From: an uncultured Pseudomonadales bacterium
GTDB taxonomy: Bacteria; Pseudomonadota; Gammaproteobacteria; Pseudomonadales; Cellvibrionaceae
Direction: 5' to 3'
Length of the DNA stretch: 64,000 bases
NCBI GenBank assembly: GCA_947488935.1
Contig: CANLBN010000004.1
Location: 186,001-250,000, forward strand
This document shows, one piece after another, positions 41,555 to 50,445 of this stretch (its first letter is position 1; every line of letters starts with the position of its first letter). The position numbers and the translations under genes are program-made. Under the pieces are notes generated by a model that saw only the letters and a program-made list of their open reading frames with translations, ran no database searches and was not told the origin of the DNA.

Positions 41555-41815
41555 ATGTATCGGTTGATCGTAAATGATTTAATCCTTACCCCACTCAACC
41601 AATCCAACCCCATACTTCGTTCAAGCTTACGATATCAAGTTTTAAACGATAATAAAAAGAAATTAACGTTTAAATACATTTGGGATCTTCTTAAGGTTAT
41701 CTTAAGGTTCGGATTTTACTATGCCTGTATCACGGTTTATATAACTATGGGCATAAAAAGCATGCTAAGCATTAACCAGCAGCAGTACCTTGACATTAAT
41801 ATCAGCGGCCTATAA
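41555..41815 (+). CDS. Small hypothetical protein upstream of the YrbL-like gene
   Basis: An 86-residue frame with a hydrophobic middle (VILRFGFYYACITVYITMGI) flanked by basic residues. It ends eight bases before the YrbL-like start, which suggests coupling. The ribosome site is weak (TTATTAG), so it could be a spurious frame or a remnant. Confidence 0.35.
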   Translation: MYRLIVNDLILTPLNQSNPILRSSLRYQVLNDNKKKLTFKYIWDLLKVILRFGFYYACITVYITMGIKSMLSINQQQYLDINISGL

Positions 41816-41823
41816 ACGTCGCT

Positions 41824-42441
41824 ATGATTACTATTAATAAATCGGCTTTAATTGGCAAAGGACACCATAGAGAAGTTTATAGACATCCTAATGACCCCAA
41901 CCTTTGTATTAAAATTATTTTTGATACAAATTATGATTCTAGAGAAATTCAGCGCGAATTAAATTATTACAAACACCTTGAAAAAAAAGGCGCTACTTGG
42001 GAAATGCTACCTAGATATCATGGTGATATAGAAACCAACTTAGGCACTGGTTCAGTCTTTGATATGATCTTGGATTTTGATGGTAGCATCTCAAGATCTT
42101 TAGGCCATTACTTAAACTCAAACGAGAAAACTACGACATACTTTGATGATTTACTCATCTCACTATCTATGCTAAAGAGCTATCTGCTCAAGAACAAAGT
42201 TGTTACTAAAAGCCTTGCCCACAGAAATATTGTCTGCCAGAAAAGCGAATCTGGTATAGGGAGGTTAGTTCTTATCGATAATATCGGCAATACAGAGTTC
42301 CTTCCGATTAGTAATCATGTCGGCTTTATGGCTAGAAAAAAGATTATGCGAAAGTGGCGGCGCTTTGAATATAAACTATTATCAGAATTTCCAGACAACC
42401 AAGGTTTATTTAAAATCATCAAAAGACTGTCACAAGCTTGA
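41824..42441 (+). CDS. YrbL-family kinase-like protein
   Basis: 205 residues matching the PhoP-network protein YrbL of E. coli: LIGKGHHREVYRHPNDPNLC at the N-terminus, CIKIIFD with the kinase-type lysine, REIQRELNYYKHL, LPRYHGDIETNLGTGSVFD and a late LIDNIGN. The fold is that of small lipopolysaccharide or antibiotic kinases, but activity is unproven. It converges on the MarC gene with 13 bases between stops. No PhoP box could be confirmed upstream. Confidence 0.85.
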   Translation: MITINKSALIGKGHHREVYRHPNDPNLCIKIIFDTNYDSREIQRELNYYKHLEKKGATWEMLPRYHGDIETNLGTGSVFDMILDFDGSISRSLGHYLNSNEKTTTYFDDLLISLSMLKSYLLKNKVVTKSLAHRNIVCQKSESGIGRLVLIDNIGNTEFLPISNHVGFMARKKIMRKWRRFEYKLLSEFPDNQGLFKIIKRLSQA

Positions 42442-42454
42442 GGGCCAAACAGCC

Positions 42455-43060
42455 TTATAAGAAATTGGACCAATTGCCTATATAAGCTGCAATACCATTC
42501 AATAGCATTTGGATAGCGATCATAATTAAAATCATTCCCATCAAACGCTCAATCGCGTTGAGGCCCTTCTCTCCCAATATACGATGAAAAACACCTGAAA
42601 ATGATAGAATAACAGCACTAGCTAACCAAGCGGCAAATAGTGCTAGGCTCCATTGCACCATTTTATTGGGCTCTTGGTTAGATAGTAGAATAAGCGCGGC
42701 CATTGTCGATGGGCCCGCAATTAAAGGCACCGCTAATGGCACAATAAAAGGCTCTTCGCCCGAAGGTAGCGACATAACACCACCGGGCTGTGGAAATATC
42801 ATGCGCAATGCAATTAGAAACAATAAAATGCCGCCAGCGATACTCACCGTCTCTTGTTCGATCTTTAAAAAATCGAGCAAGACTTGCCCACTGTGTAAAA
42901 AAAGCATCAAAATAATCAGCGCGGCAGCAAGCTCTCTGCATATAATTATTTGTCGGCGCTTAGGCTCAATGGTTTTAAGTACCGACATGTAAATCGGTAA
43001 ATTACCCAACGGGTCCATAATTAAGAACAGCATCGTCGCTGCCGCAAGTATATCGAGCAT
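42455..43060 (-). CDS. MarC/YhgN family inner-membrane protein
   Basis: A 201-residue protein with six hydrophobic segments. Signatures are LFLIMDPLGNLPIYMSVLK at the N-terminus, AGGILLFLIALRMIFP in the middle, and the duplicated-type VPLAVPLIAGPSTMAALILL. The family's original link to multiple antibiotic resistance was not upheld, so its substrate is unknown. It is divergent from trmA. Confidence 0.9.
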   Translation of the reverse strand: MLDILAAATMLFLIMDPLGNLPIYMSVLKTIEPKRRQIIICRELAAALIILMLFLHSGQVLLDFLKIEQETVSIAGGILLFLIALRMIFPQPGGVMSLPSGEEPFIVPLAVPLIAGPSTMAALILLSNQEPNKMVQWSLALFAAWLASAVILSFSGVFHRILGEKGLNAIERLMGMILIMIAIQMLLNGIAAYIGNWSNFL

Positions 43061-43244
43061 TATTTAATTCTTTATCGTTTAAAGGCATGGGGAATCACTA
43101 GCACACAGGGAATATACCCCTGCTCCTATGACAAAGCAATGACACCATAAACCCATGAAGTTGACACACTTTTCGTTTATCATTCGCACCCTATTTACTA
43201 GCTACAATATAAGCCAATACATACACAGCAGAGCACGCGGCACC

Positions 43245-44381
43245 ATGACTAGCCTCCAACAATTGATAAAGACATTTGACGATAAGGACGGCACAGAGCA
43301 GCTTTATCAAAAACAGCTCAACGAAAAAATCGGTCTTTTTAAAGATTCGATAAGCCCTTTTGTAGATAGTGCTGCCTATAACGCTGACGATATTAATATT
43401 ATCGAGTCGCCAAGGCGTCATTATCGACTTAGAGCTGAATTTAAAGTTTGGCACGAAGGTGAGCAAAGCCATTATGCCATGACAGAAAAAAGCACAAAGG
43501 AACTCATCTTTTTAGAGCAGTTTCCCGTCGCCTGTGCGCTCATTAACCAGCTAATGCCTGAGTTACTCAGCGCTATTTGCGAAAAAGAGATATTGCGTAG
43601 AAAATGCTTCCAGATAGAGTTTTTAAGTACATTGAGCGGTGACACACTGGTTAGCCTCATCTATCACAAACCTCTAGACGATAGTTGGATAGAGGCAATT
43701 AAACCCATTAGAGAAAAGCTAGGCATTGATATTGTAGGTCGCAGTCGCAAACAAAAGATTGTACTCGAGCGCGACTATGTCGATGAAACCCTAAATGTTA
43801 ATAGCCGCGCTTATCATTACAAGCAAATAGAAGGCGGGTTTACCCAACCCAATGGCAGTGTCTGCGAGAAGATGCTCGAATGGGCGGTTAATAACAGTAA
43901 CAGCTTCGGTGGTGACCTACTCGAACTCTACTGTGGTAATGGCAATTTTACCCTCCCTCTATCGCAAAACTTTACCCGTGTGGTAGCAACAGAAATAGCC
44001 AAAACATCAGTGAATGCGGCGCTCGCTAACCTAAAGAAAAATGCTATCGATAATGTCTTTATTGCCCGTATGTCGAGCGAAGATTTTGTCGAGGCTATGG
44101 ATAAAAAGCGGGAGTTTAGGCGACTCAAAGACATCGATTTAGACGATTATTGCTTTTCAACAGTCTTTGTCGACCCGCCTCGTGCCGGCCTCGATGAAGC
44201 AACCGTAAGCATGGTACAACGCTTTGAACATATCATTTACATCTCTTGTAACCCAGTAACACTGGCCGAAAACCTAACAAGCCTTACACAGACCCATAGC
44301 ATAAAAGCCTTGGCTGCCTTTGATCAGTTCCCTTATACCGATCATTTAGAGGCTGGCGTGATTTTATCTAAAAAGCCATAA
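43245..44381 (+). CDS. trmA: tRNA (uracil-5-)-methyltransferase
   Basis: Makes 5-methyluridine 54 in the T-loop of tRNA using SAM. The 378-residue protein has HYRLRAEFKVWH, FTQPNGSVCEKMLEWA, the SAM site LLELYCGNGNFTLPL, DPPRAGLD and the catalytic ISCNPVTLAENL, ending in DQFPYTDHLEAGVIL. I start at ATG 43245, as in E. coli TrmA; an ATG at 43155 would add 30 residues not seen in the family. Confidence 0.95.
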   Translation: MTSLQQLIKTFDDKDGTEQLYQKQLNEKIGLFKDSISPFVDSAAYNADDINIIESPRRHYRLRAEFKVWHEGEQSHYAMTEKSTKELIFLEQFPVACALINQLMPELLSAICEKEILRRKCFQIEFLSTLSGDTLVSLIYHKPLDDSWIEAIKPIREKLGIDIVGRSRKQKIVLERDYVDETLNVNSRAYHYKQIEGGFTQPNGSVCEKMLEWAVNNSNSFGGDLLELYCGNGNFTLPLSQNFTRVVATEIAKTSVNAALANLKKNAIDNVFIARMSSEDFVEAMDKKREFRRLKDIDLDDYCFSTVFVDPPRAGLDEATVSMVQRFEHIIYISCNPVTLAENLTSLTQTHSIKALAAFDQFPYTDHLEAGVILSKKP

Positions 44382-44562
44382 ATAACGATGTATAAATAGC
44401 GATATAAGACACCGCACTACCCATAACTGACTAGACGCTTAGCCTTAATTAAGACACAATCGAGGTTTGGGCAAATAGTCACCATTATTGTTAATAATAA
44501 TAAGAATGTTCAATCATTCGACCAAGTTTTGCCCCAGCTTTAACTGAGAGTAATCAATATTC

Positions 44563-45687
44563 ATGAATAATACAGTCGTGATCAGTGGTGCCGGCCTTTG
44601 GACACCTGAAAACACCATTACTAATGAAGAGTTAGTAGAAGCCTACAATCAATATTCCGAGCAATATAATCGTGAAAATGCCGAAGATATAGCCTCTGGC
44701 GACAAAATAGCAAAACCACTATCAAGCGCGGATTTCATTGCTAAAGCATCGGGTATCAAAAGCCGCTTTGCTTACCGTAAAGAAGGGATTTTAGATATCG
44801 ATAGAATGCGTCCTAAATTGGAAGAGCGCCCTATTGATACCTTATCGCACCAAGCAGAAATGGCCGTTAATGCAGCCAAAATTGCCTTAAATGAGGCCAA
44901 AAAATCTGCCAGTGACATTGATGCAGTGATTATCTCCTGTGCTTATACACAACGCTCCTATCCAGCTATTGCCATAGAAGTACAAAACGAGTTAGGTATC
45001 CAAGGCTTTGGGTTTGATATGTTAGTTGCCTGCTCGGCGGCGACCTTTGCACTACAACGCGCTTATGAAATGGTCAGTGCAGGTACGGCCAAAAGCGTAC
45101 TGGTCATTAACCCAGAGCTTACCTCACCACAGGTAAACTACTGTGATCGAGACAGCCATTTTATTTTTGGCGATGTCTCAACAGCAACGGTGGTGGAACG
45201 TGCCGAAACCGCAAACGCCGATCACATCTACGAAATATTAAATACAAAAGCAGTCACCAGTTACTCTAATAATATCCGCTCTGATTTTGGCTATACCTCG
45301 CGTGTAGATGATAGCGACCCCTTTGCCGACGATAAATTGTTTCATCAAGAAGGTAGAAAAGTCTTTAAGGAAGTCTGCCCAATGGCCGCTGAACATATTG
45401 CCAGCCAGCTGGCATCTATCGATATTGCAATTGAAGGTGTTAAACGTTGGTGGTTGCACCAAGCCAACATTAATATGAATCAGTTAATTACTAAAAAGCT
45501 ACTGGGCCGTACCCCATCCCCCGAAGAAGCTCCTATCGTGTTGGATCGCTATGCCAATACGGCATCGGCAGGCTCGCTAATTGCCTTTAACTTACACCAT
45601 AAAGATTTAACCAGTGGTGACATTGGGCTTATTTGTTCCTTTGGTGCCGGTTATTCCATTGGTAGTTTAGTCATTAAAAAACACTAG
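44563..45687 (+). CDS. Beta-ketoacyl-ACP synthase III family protein
   Basis: A 374-residue thiolase-fold condensing enzyme. The Cys-His-Asn triad is in place: VACSAATF, WWLHQAN and NTASAGS. It is longer than FabH (about 317), with an inserted segment near residues 25-60. This resembles the Pseudomonas-type enzyme that takes medium-chain acyl-CoA from beta-oxidation into fatty-acid synthesis. That role is inferred from resemblance. It is monocistronic and shares a bidirectional terminator with the convergent AGCS symporter. Confidence 0.85.
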   Translation: MNNTVVISGAGLWTPENTITNEELVEAYNQYSEQYNRENAEDIASGDKIAKPLSSADFIAKASGIKSRFAYRKEGILDIDRMRPKLEERPIDTLSHQAEMAVNAAKIALNEAKKSASDIDAVIISCAYTQRSYPAIAIEVQNELGIQGFGFDMLVACSAATFALQRAYEMVSAGTAKSVLVINPELTSPQVNYCDRDSHFIFGDVSTATVVERAETANADHIYEILNTKAVTSYSNNIRSDFGYTSRVDDSDPFADDKLFHQEGRKVFKEVCPMAAEHIASQLASIDIAIEGVKRWWLHQANINMNQLITKKLLGRTPSPEEAPIVLDRYANTASAGSLIAFNLHHKDLTSGDIGLICSFGAGYSIGSLVIKKH

Positions 45688-45697
45688 TACTTTTAAA

Positions 45698-45744
45698 TTT
45701 AAGCGACCAATCATCCTCCTAACAATAATGATTGGCCGCTTAAA
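45698..45744. terminator. Bidirectional hairpin terminator
   Basis: TTTAAGCG-CCAATCAT pairs with ATGATTGG-CGCTTAAA, a 17-bp stem with one mismatch and a 13-base loop, between convergent stop codons. Confidence 0.8.
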
Positions 45745-45759
45745 AACAGCTTAGAAAAA

Positions 45760-47259
45760 TTACTTAAACTTTTTTATCTCTCCGCTTTCTATTCTCGCAA
45801 AATAAGATTCCATTTCACGTTTAACTATCGGCGCTAAGAAATACAAGCCCAATATATTAGGCACACAAATTAAGAATACTAAGGCATCTGAGATATCCAA
45901 TATTGGTCCTAGTTCTACAATGCAACCTAAGGCAACAAAGGCACAAAAGATTAGCTTATATGTTGTCTGCCCTTTTTCACTTTCACCAAATAAATAGGTC
46001 CAACCTTTTAAACCATAGTAAGACCACGAAATCATCGTAGAGAAAGCAAACAGTAATGCAGCAAATGCTAACGGTAATGGAAACCAACTAAACTCACGCT
46101 GAAAAGCTGCCGATGTCATTGCCACACCTTTAGCACCATTGGCAAAATTAGGGTCTGCAACTTGAGCCGTACCAATCACCAAAGCTGTAATCGTACAGAT
46201 CACAATAGTATCGATAAATGGCTCTAACACAGAGACGATACCTTCAGTCACTGGCTCATTCGTTTTAACCGCTGAGTGAGCAATAGACGCTGAACCAATA
46301 CCTGCTTCGTTTGAGAATACTGCTCGTTGGAAACCAATGATCATTGCACCCAATGCACCACCTGCAACCCCTTCACCCGTAAAAGCGCCTGTAAATATAT
46401 TAGCGATCGCTTGTGGAAGAGAACCTACATTCATCAAGATAACGATAATGGCAAAAATACAATAAAAAATCGCCATAAAAGGAACAATCTTTTCTGTCAC
46501 ACGAGCAATGGATTTAATACCACCAATAATGACTGAAAAAACAACCGCGGCAAGTATTAACCCAACTAACCAACCAAATCCATCTAATGCCCCACCAGCC
46601 ACCGTATTTAATTGTACATAGGCTTGGTTAGACTGAAACATATTACCGATACCCAAAGCACCAATAAAAATACCGATGGCATAAAAAGTACCCATAAATT
46701 TACCAAAGCCGGCCATGCCTCTATCCGAAAACCCCTGCCGGAGGTAATACATAGGGCCACCAGAAACGTGCCCATCTTCAAACTCTTGGCGGTATTTTAC
46801 ACCCAAGGTACATTCAACAAATTTTGTCGACATACCCAAAATACCGGCAACGATTAGCCAAAACGTCGCGCCTGCACCGCCCACCGTAACGGCAACAGCA
46901 ACACCACCAATATTACCAATACCTACGGTACCCGAAACGGCCGTGGCTAATGCCTGAAAGTGAGAAACCTCACCATGGCTTTTAGGGTCGGAATAATCAC
47001 CTCTAACCAACTCAATGGCGTGTTTAAAGCCCCTGATATTGATAAAGCGCATATAAAAGGTAAAAAACACAGCGCCAACGACTAACCACAATACAACTAG
47101 CGGTAACTGCGCACCAAAGACAGGAACTTTGAAAAAAACCACTTTGCCAATAAACGCAGCAATCGGTGCAGTCGCATTATTGATTGTTTCATCAATACCT
47201 GCGTAAACATTGGCAAATGGTAAAAACACTAAGCCAAGCAATAAGAATAATTTTTTCAT
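45760..47259 (-). CDS. AGCS-family sodium/proton:amino-acid symporter
   Basis: A 499-residue carrier with about 11 helices. Signatures are GTVGIGNIGGVAVAV near residue 115, SGGPMYYLRQG, and the conserved cytoplasmic VFSNEAGIGSASIAHSAVKT. The family imports alanine, glycine or related small zwitterions using Na+. I start at ATG 47259, with AGGGGTGAC just upstream; a GTG four codons earlier is not needed. It lies 63 bases downstream of a universal stress protein gene on the same strand. Confidence 0.9.
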   Translation of the reverse strand: MKKLFLLLGLVFLPFANVYAGIDETINNATAPIAAFIGKVVFFKVPVFGAQLPLVVLWLVVGAVFFTFYMRFINIRGFKHAIELVRGDYSDPKSHGEVSHFQALATAVSGTVGIGNIGGVAVAVTVGGAGATFWLIVAGILGMSTKFVECTLGVKYRQEFEDGHVSGGPMYYLRQGFSDRGMAGFGKFMGTFYAIGIFIGALGIGNMFQSNQAYVQLNTVAGGALDGFGWLVGLILAAVVFSVIIGGIKSIARVTEKIVPFMAIFYCIFAIIVILMNVGSLPQAIANIFTGAFTGEGVAGGALGAMIIGFQRAVFSNEAGIGSASIAHSAVKTNEPVTEGIVSVLEPFIDTIVICTITALVIGTAQVADPNFANGAKGVAMTSAAFQREFSWFPLPLAFAALLFAFSTMISWSYYGLKGWTYLFGESEKGQTTYKLIFCAFVALGCIVELGPILDISDALVFLICVPNILGLYFLAPIVKREMESYFARIESGEIKKFK

Positions 47260-47322
47260 GTCACCCCTCACATTTACTATTAATTTTTATTAATGAAATT
47301 ATTATGAAATGGAAATAGTGAA

Positions 47323-47757
47323 TTATGGAACAACGGTAACCGGTAACAAAGCAGTCTGAATGAGCGCTGCTGTTACACTACCAAATATCATCGAGCGCAT
47401 GCGCGACTCTCCTAACTTGCCGATATAAATTTGTGATACATCGTACTCTTTAGCAACTTCCTTGAGAGTCTCGGCAATTTTTCCATGTCGCACAACTGTT
47501 TCAACTGCCAAACCTTCTTTTTCGAGAGCTAGCGCTTCTGGATTAAGAATTAAATCATTGGCTCGCTGAATTTCAGAATCTCGGCGCTTTTGCCTTTCTG
47601 CTAATTCTTCTGGCGTATGAAAACTATAAGGAGACCAATCAATAATATAGGATAAAACAAGACTTGAATGCGTTAACTTGGCATATTCAACGGCTGTATT
47701 TAATGCTCTTTTACCACCTTCACTACCGTCTATAGCCACTAGAATTTTATTAGACAT
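47323..47757 (-). CDS. Universal stress protein (UspA family)
   Basis: A 144-residue UspA-fold protein starting KILVAIDGSEGGKRAL. Near the C-terminus, where ATP-binding members have G-2x-G-9x-G-[ST], it reads IGKLGESRMRSMIFGSVT, so nucleotide binding is plausible. It is transcribed just ahead of the AGCS symporter. Usp proteins next to osmolyte carriers (for example TeaD with the Tea TRAP system) modulate transport, so a regulatory role on the symporter is a reasonable inference. Confidence 0.88.
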   Translation of the reverse strand: MSNKILVAIDGSEGGKRALNTAVEYAKLTHSSLVLSYIIDWSPYSFHTPEELAERQKRRDSEIQRANDLILNPEALALEKEGLAVETVVRHGKIAETLKEVAKEYDVSQIYIGKLGESRMRSMIFGSVTAALIQTALLPVTVVP

Positions 47758-48038
47758 AATTATTCTTCCAGTAAGTTATGAAAATTTTAGGCATTTCAAT
47801 ACTTCGCCAACCAAACTACTCTTAAGCTGCTTGTAAAGCAATAAAAGCTTTGTCTATTTACAAAGAAAATTAAAAATATATTAAAAAATAGGAACAGTAA
47901 TTACTTATTCTACTATTAGCGAAATCAGCTAATAATTGAATCGAATTAAAAAATAACGCTTTAAAAATATTGAATAGGGTTTTTAAAAAACAATTTGTAT
48001 AGAATAAAAATAATGGTGTGTTAGATCCAATAAAAAAA

Positions 48039-49205
48039 CTATTTATTAAGACTATAAGGCTCAGTTGTTAACATTGTTGATTGTATCTCATTGATAGATG
48101 TTAGCCCCATCAGTGCAAGCCCAATGGATAACTCCTGCTGGTATACATCGCAAAGCTCAAGTAAGCCTGCTTCACCCTTTGCTGCCATAGCAAATAGCAA
48201 CGGACGCCCAAGCATCACAAAACTGGCACCTTGTGCGTAGGCTTTGATGATATCTTCCCCATTGCGAATACCAGAGTCATAAAATAACGGGAAGCCCTCG
48301 CCTAAGGCCTCGCGAATATCGCCTAAGGCCTCGCGAATATCGCCTAAGGCATTAAAAGCTAGCGGGGCACTCTCTAGTTGACGGCCACCGTGGGACGATA
48401 CTTGTATGGCATCAACACCTTGGTTTTTTAATTTGATGGCATCATCAGCGCCTAACACACCTTTAACAACTAATTTACCTTGCCAGCGCTCACGAAGCCG
48501 CGCTAAAAATTCCCAGTCGGCACCAGCACGGCTTTTAGTACGATCAAAGTGGCCAGTATCTCCACCAAAATTTGCCAAGGTAGGAGCACCACGAAATAAA
48601 GTGTTAAGTGACCACCTTGGGTGCATAGCAAAATCAAAAAACTGACTAGGCCCTATACGAAAAGGCATCTTAAAACCGCGGCGCAATTCTCGCGGGCGGC
48701 GGCCAACTTCGGCAACATCGACGGTTAAGGTTAACACCTCGTAACCACACGCCTCGGCACGATCAATCAATTTATTACTAACGGATTCATCACCCCCAAA
48801 ATACAATTGAAACCAAGCATTGCCACAGGCCACCTCTATCATTTTCTCTAAAGGTGTTGATGCTGCCGTAGAGACCCCGACAGGGATATTATGACTAGCG
48901 GCTAATCGCGCGAGCATAAGGTCGGCGCCAGGCGTTGATAAATTACACATGCCCATGGGGGCAATACCAAAGGGTAAATTTGTCGATTTATCGAATACAT
49001 GGTGCGCTAAGGAGCGCGTTTCTACATTTCTTAGAACTTGCGTTTTAAGTCGAGCCTTTGCAATAACTTGTCGATTTAAACTATCAGCAAAACCCTCACC
49101 CGCCGAGCCATCGATATAATCATAAACCATCCAGGGCAGTTTTTTTTGCGCAAGCCTGCGTGCATCGGCAAAGGTGTGAATATTTGAGGGAGTAAACATC
49201 GGCAA
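48039..49205 (-). CDS. FMN-dependent alpha-hydroxyacid dehydrogenase, candidate sulfolactate dehydrogenase
   Basis: A 388-residue member of the lactate/glycolate/mandelate oxidase family. It shows WMVYDYIDGSAGEG, FGIAPMGMCNL, the FMN-lysine VVKGVLG, and the catalytic His and substrate Arg in SSHGGRQLE. A 7-residue tandem repeat (GDIREAL twice) follows this motif. It starts 13 bases after comE, so it belongs to the comD-comE unit. There its most natural role is oxidising sulfolactate to sulfopyruvate, the comDE substrate, at the membrane with electrons passed to quinone. That assignment is inference from context; L-lactate remains possible. Confidence 0.8.
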   Translation of the reverse strand: MPMFTPSNIHTFADARRLAQKKLPWMVYDYIDGSAGEGFADSLNRQVIAKARLKTQVLRNVETRSLAHHVFDKSTNLPFGIAPMGMCNLSTPGADLMLARLAASHNIPVGVSTAASTPLEKMIEVACGNAWFQLYFGGDESVSNKLIDRAEACGYEVLTLTVDVAEVGRRPRELRRGFKMPFRIGPSQFFDFAMHPRWSLNTLFRGAPTLANFGGDTGHFDRTKSRAGADWEFLARLRERWQGKLVVKGVLGADDAIKLKNQGVDAIQVSSHGGRQLESAPLAFNALGDIREALGDIREALGEGFPLFYDSGIRNGEDIIKAYAQGASFVMLGRPLLFAMAAKGEAGLLELCDVYQQELSIGLALMGLTSINEIQSTMLTTEPYSLNK

Positions 49206-49217
49206 ATACTTATTTTT

Positions 49218-49778
49218 TTAATTTCTTGTTTTTACTTCGTTCATAAAGCGATGAGCAATAACAACAGGGTCCATAGTAATAACAGGGACAGGTATATTAC
49301 CCGATTCGCATTTGCTTACAATGATTGTCATTTTATGACTCTCTAACGCCGCCTGTAGCGCATCGGCTGTCTGCTCTGCACGGCACTCGACAACATTGTC
49401 ACAACCGCAGGCTTTAGCAACAGCGGCAAGTGATGTTTTTTTACCGGCATAAGTGGGTTGGTCACCTGTCGAGCCATAACTGCCGTTATCAATAATAAGC
49501 AATATAAAATTATCAGCAACGTTATTAGCAATAGTCGGTAAGGTGCCAAAGTTTGTTAGCACTGAGCCATCACCATCAATCGCAATTACTTGGTCTTTTT
49601 GCGCAAGCGCTAAGCCCAAACCAATAGAAGATGACAAACCCATTGTTCCTAGCATATAAAAATTACTGGGCTGATCATCGAGCATGTGTAGCTCTTGGGA
49701 AGGCAAGCCAATATTACAGACAACTAATTTATCGGAAATAACAGGGATCAATGTTTTTAAAATATCACTTCGTATCAT
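49218..49778 (-). CDS. comE: Sulfopyruvate decarboxylase, beta (TPP-binding) subunit
   Basis: A 186-residue thiamine-diphosphate-binding half of a decarboxylase. The TPP/Mg motif is IDGDGSVLTNFGTLPTIANN, followed by DNGSYGSTGDQPTY; the front has GTMGLSSSIGLGLAL. With ComD it decarboxylates 3-sulfopyruvate to sulfoacetaldehyde. The start overlaps the comD stop (TAATG). Phosphonopyruvate decarboxylase is related but is usually one fused chain, and no phosphonate genes are nearby, which favours sulfopyruvate. Confidence 0.85.
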   Translation of the reverse strand: MIRSDILKTLIPVISDKLVVCNIGLPSQELHMLDDQPSNFYMLGTMGLSSSIGLGLALAQKDQVIAIDGDGSVLTNFGTLPTIANNVADNFILLIIDNGSYGSTGDQPTYAGKKTSLAAVAKACGCDNVVECRAEQTADALQAALESHKMTIIVSKCESGNIPVPVITMDPVVIAHRFMNEVKTRN

Positions 49779-50296
49779 TATGCGGCTCCCTCTTGGTTGT
49801 TAGCTTTATTCCAAAAACTTGCATCGGTTAAGATAGCCGTTGGCTTATTGCACATAAAAGTATGTTTAAGGATTGCATCAAACTCTTGTACATCGTCTGG
49901 GTGATGGAAATGATAAGTAGGAATATTCATTTGCTGTAAGAGTGCTTTGGTGTGTATCGCCATCTCAACCTGACAAGCGACAGGTTCACCTAACTCACCG
50001 CGATAGCTAATCAACATAGGTAAGGGAAAGTGATAATATTGAATTAACGTTGCCAAGGTGTTAATGGTGACACCAATAGCAGTATTTTGCATGATAATCG
50101 CCGAGCGCTTACCGCCCATATAAGCACCAGCACACAAGCCCATACCCTCATCTTCTTTATTAGAGGGGATATGAAAAATCTTCTCGCTGTTATCAATCAC
50201 GTCAATAACACCCGCAAGTTGTTTGCAAGGTACCGTGGTAATAAATTCAACGTTGTTATTTTCAAAATCACTAAGGATTCTGTTGTTAATTGACAT
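49778..50296 (-). CDS. comD: Sulfopyruvate decarboxylase, alpha subunit
   Basis: A 172-residue pyrimidine-binding half of the ComDE enzyme. Conserved features are FITTVPCKQLAGVIDVID, the catalytic glutamate region PSNKEDEGMGLCAGAYMGG, and IIMQNTAIGVTINTLATL. It is the first gene of comD-comE-FMN dehydrogenase. A LysR gene lies upstream on the same strand. A T-N11-A dyad about 100 bases before this start is a candidate LysR activation site. Confidence 0.85.
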   Translation of the reverse strand: MSINNRILSDFENNNVEFITTVPCKQLAGVIDVIDNSEKIFHIPSNKEDEGMGLCAGAYMGGKRSAIIMQNTAIGVTINTLATLIQYYHFPLPMLISYRGELGEPVACQVEMAIHTKALLQQMNIPTYHFHHPDDVQEFDAILKHTFMCNKPTAILTDASFWNKANNQEGAA

Positions 50297-50389
50297 GCGG
50301 GTAGGTTCCTATTGCTAATATGGTGACTCTATTTTTGGCACCTTATTACATGTACAACAGAAAAAACAGGCAAAAAAACTAAAGTCTCG

Positions 50390-50406
50390 ATTAAGAAAAC
50401 CTTAAT
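50390..50406 (-). promoter_or_regulatory. Candidate LysR-binding dyad upstream of comD
   Basis: ATTAAG-AAAAC-CTTAAT is a perfect 6-bp inverted repeat holding a T-N11-A core, the shape recognised by LysR-type activators. It lies between the LysR stop and the comD start, about 95 bases upstream of comD. Confidence 0.45.
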
Positions 50407-50445
50407 AAAAATATATAGAAAATAAATATTTGTTAACTTTTCTAA

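Noticed and set aside
49218..50296. Phosphonopyruvate decarboxylase
   Set aside because: That enzyme is usually one fused chain with phosphonate genes. Here there are two separate subunits in a sulfonate setting.
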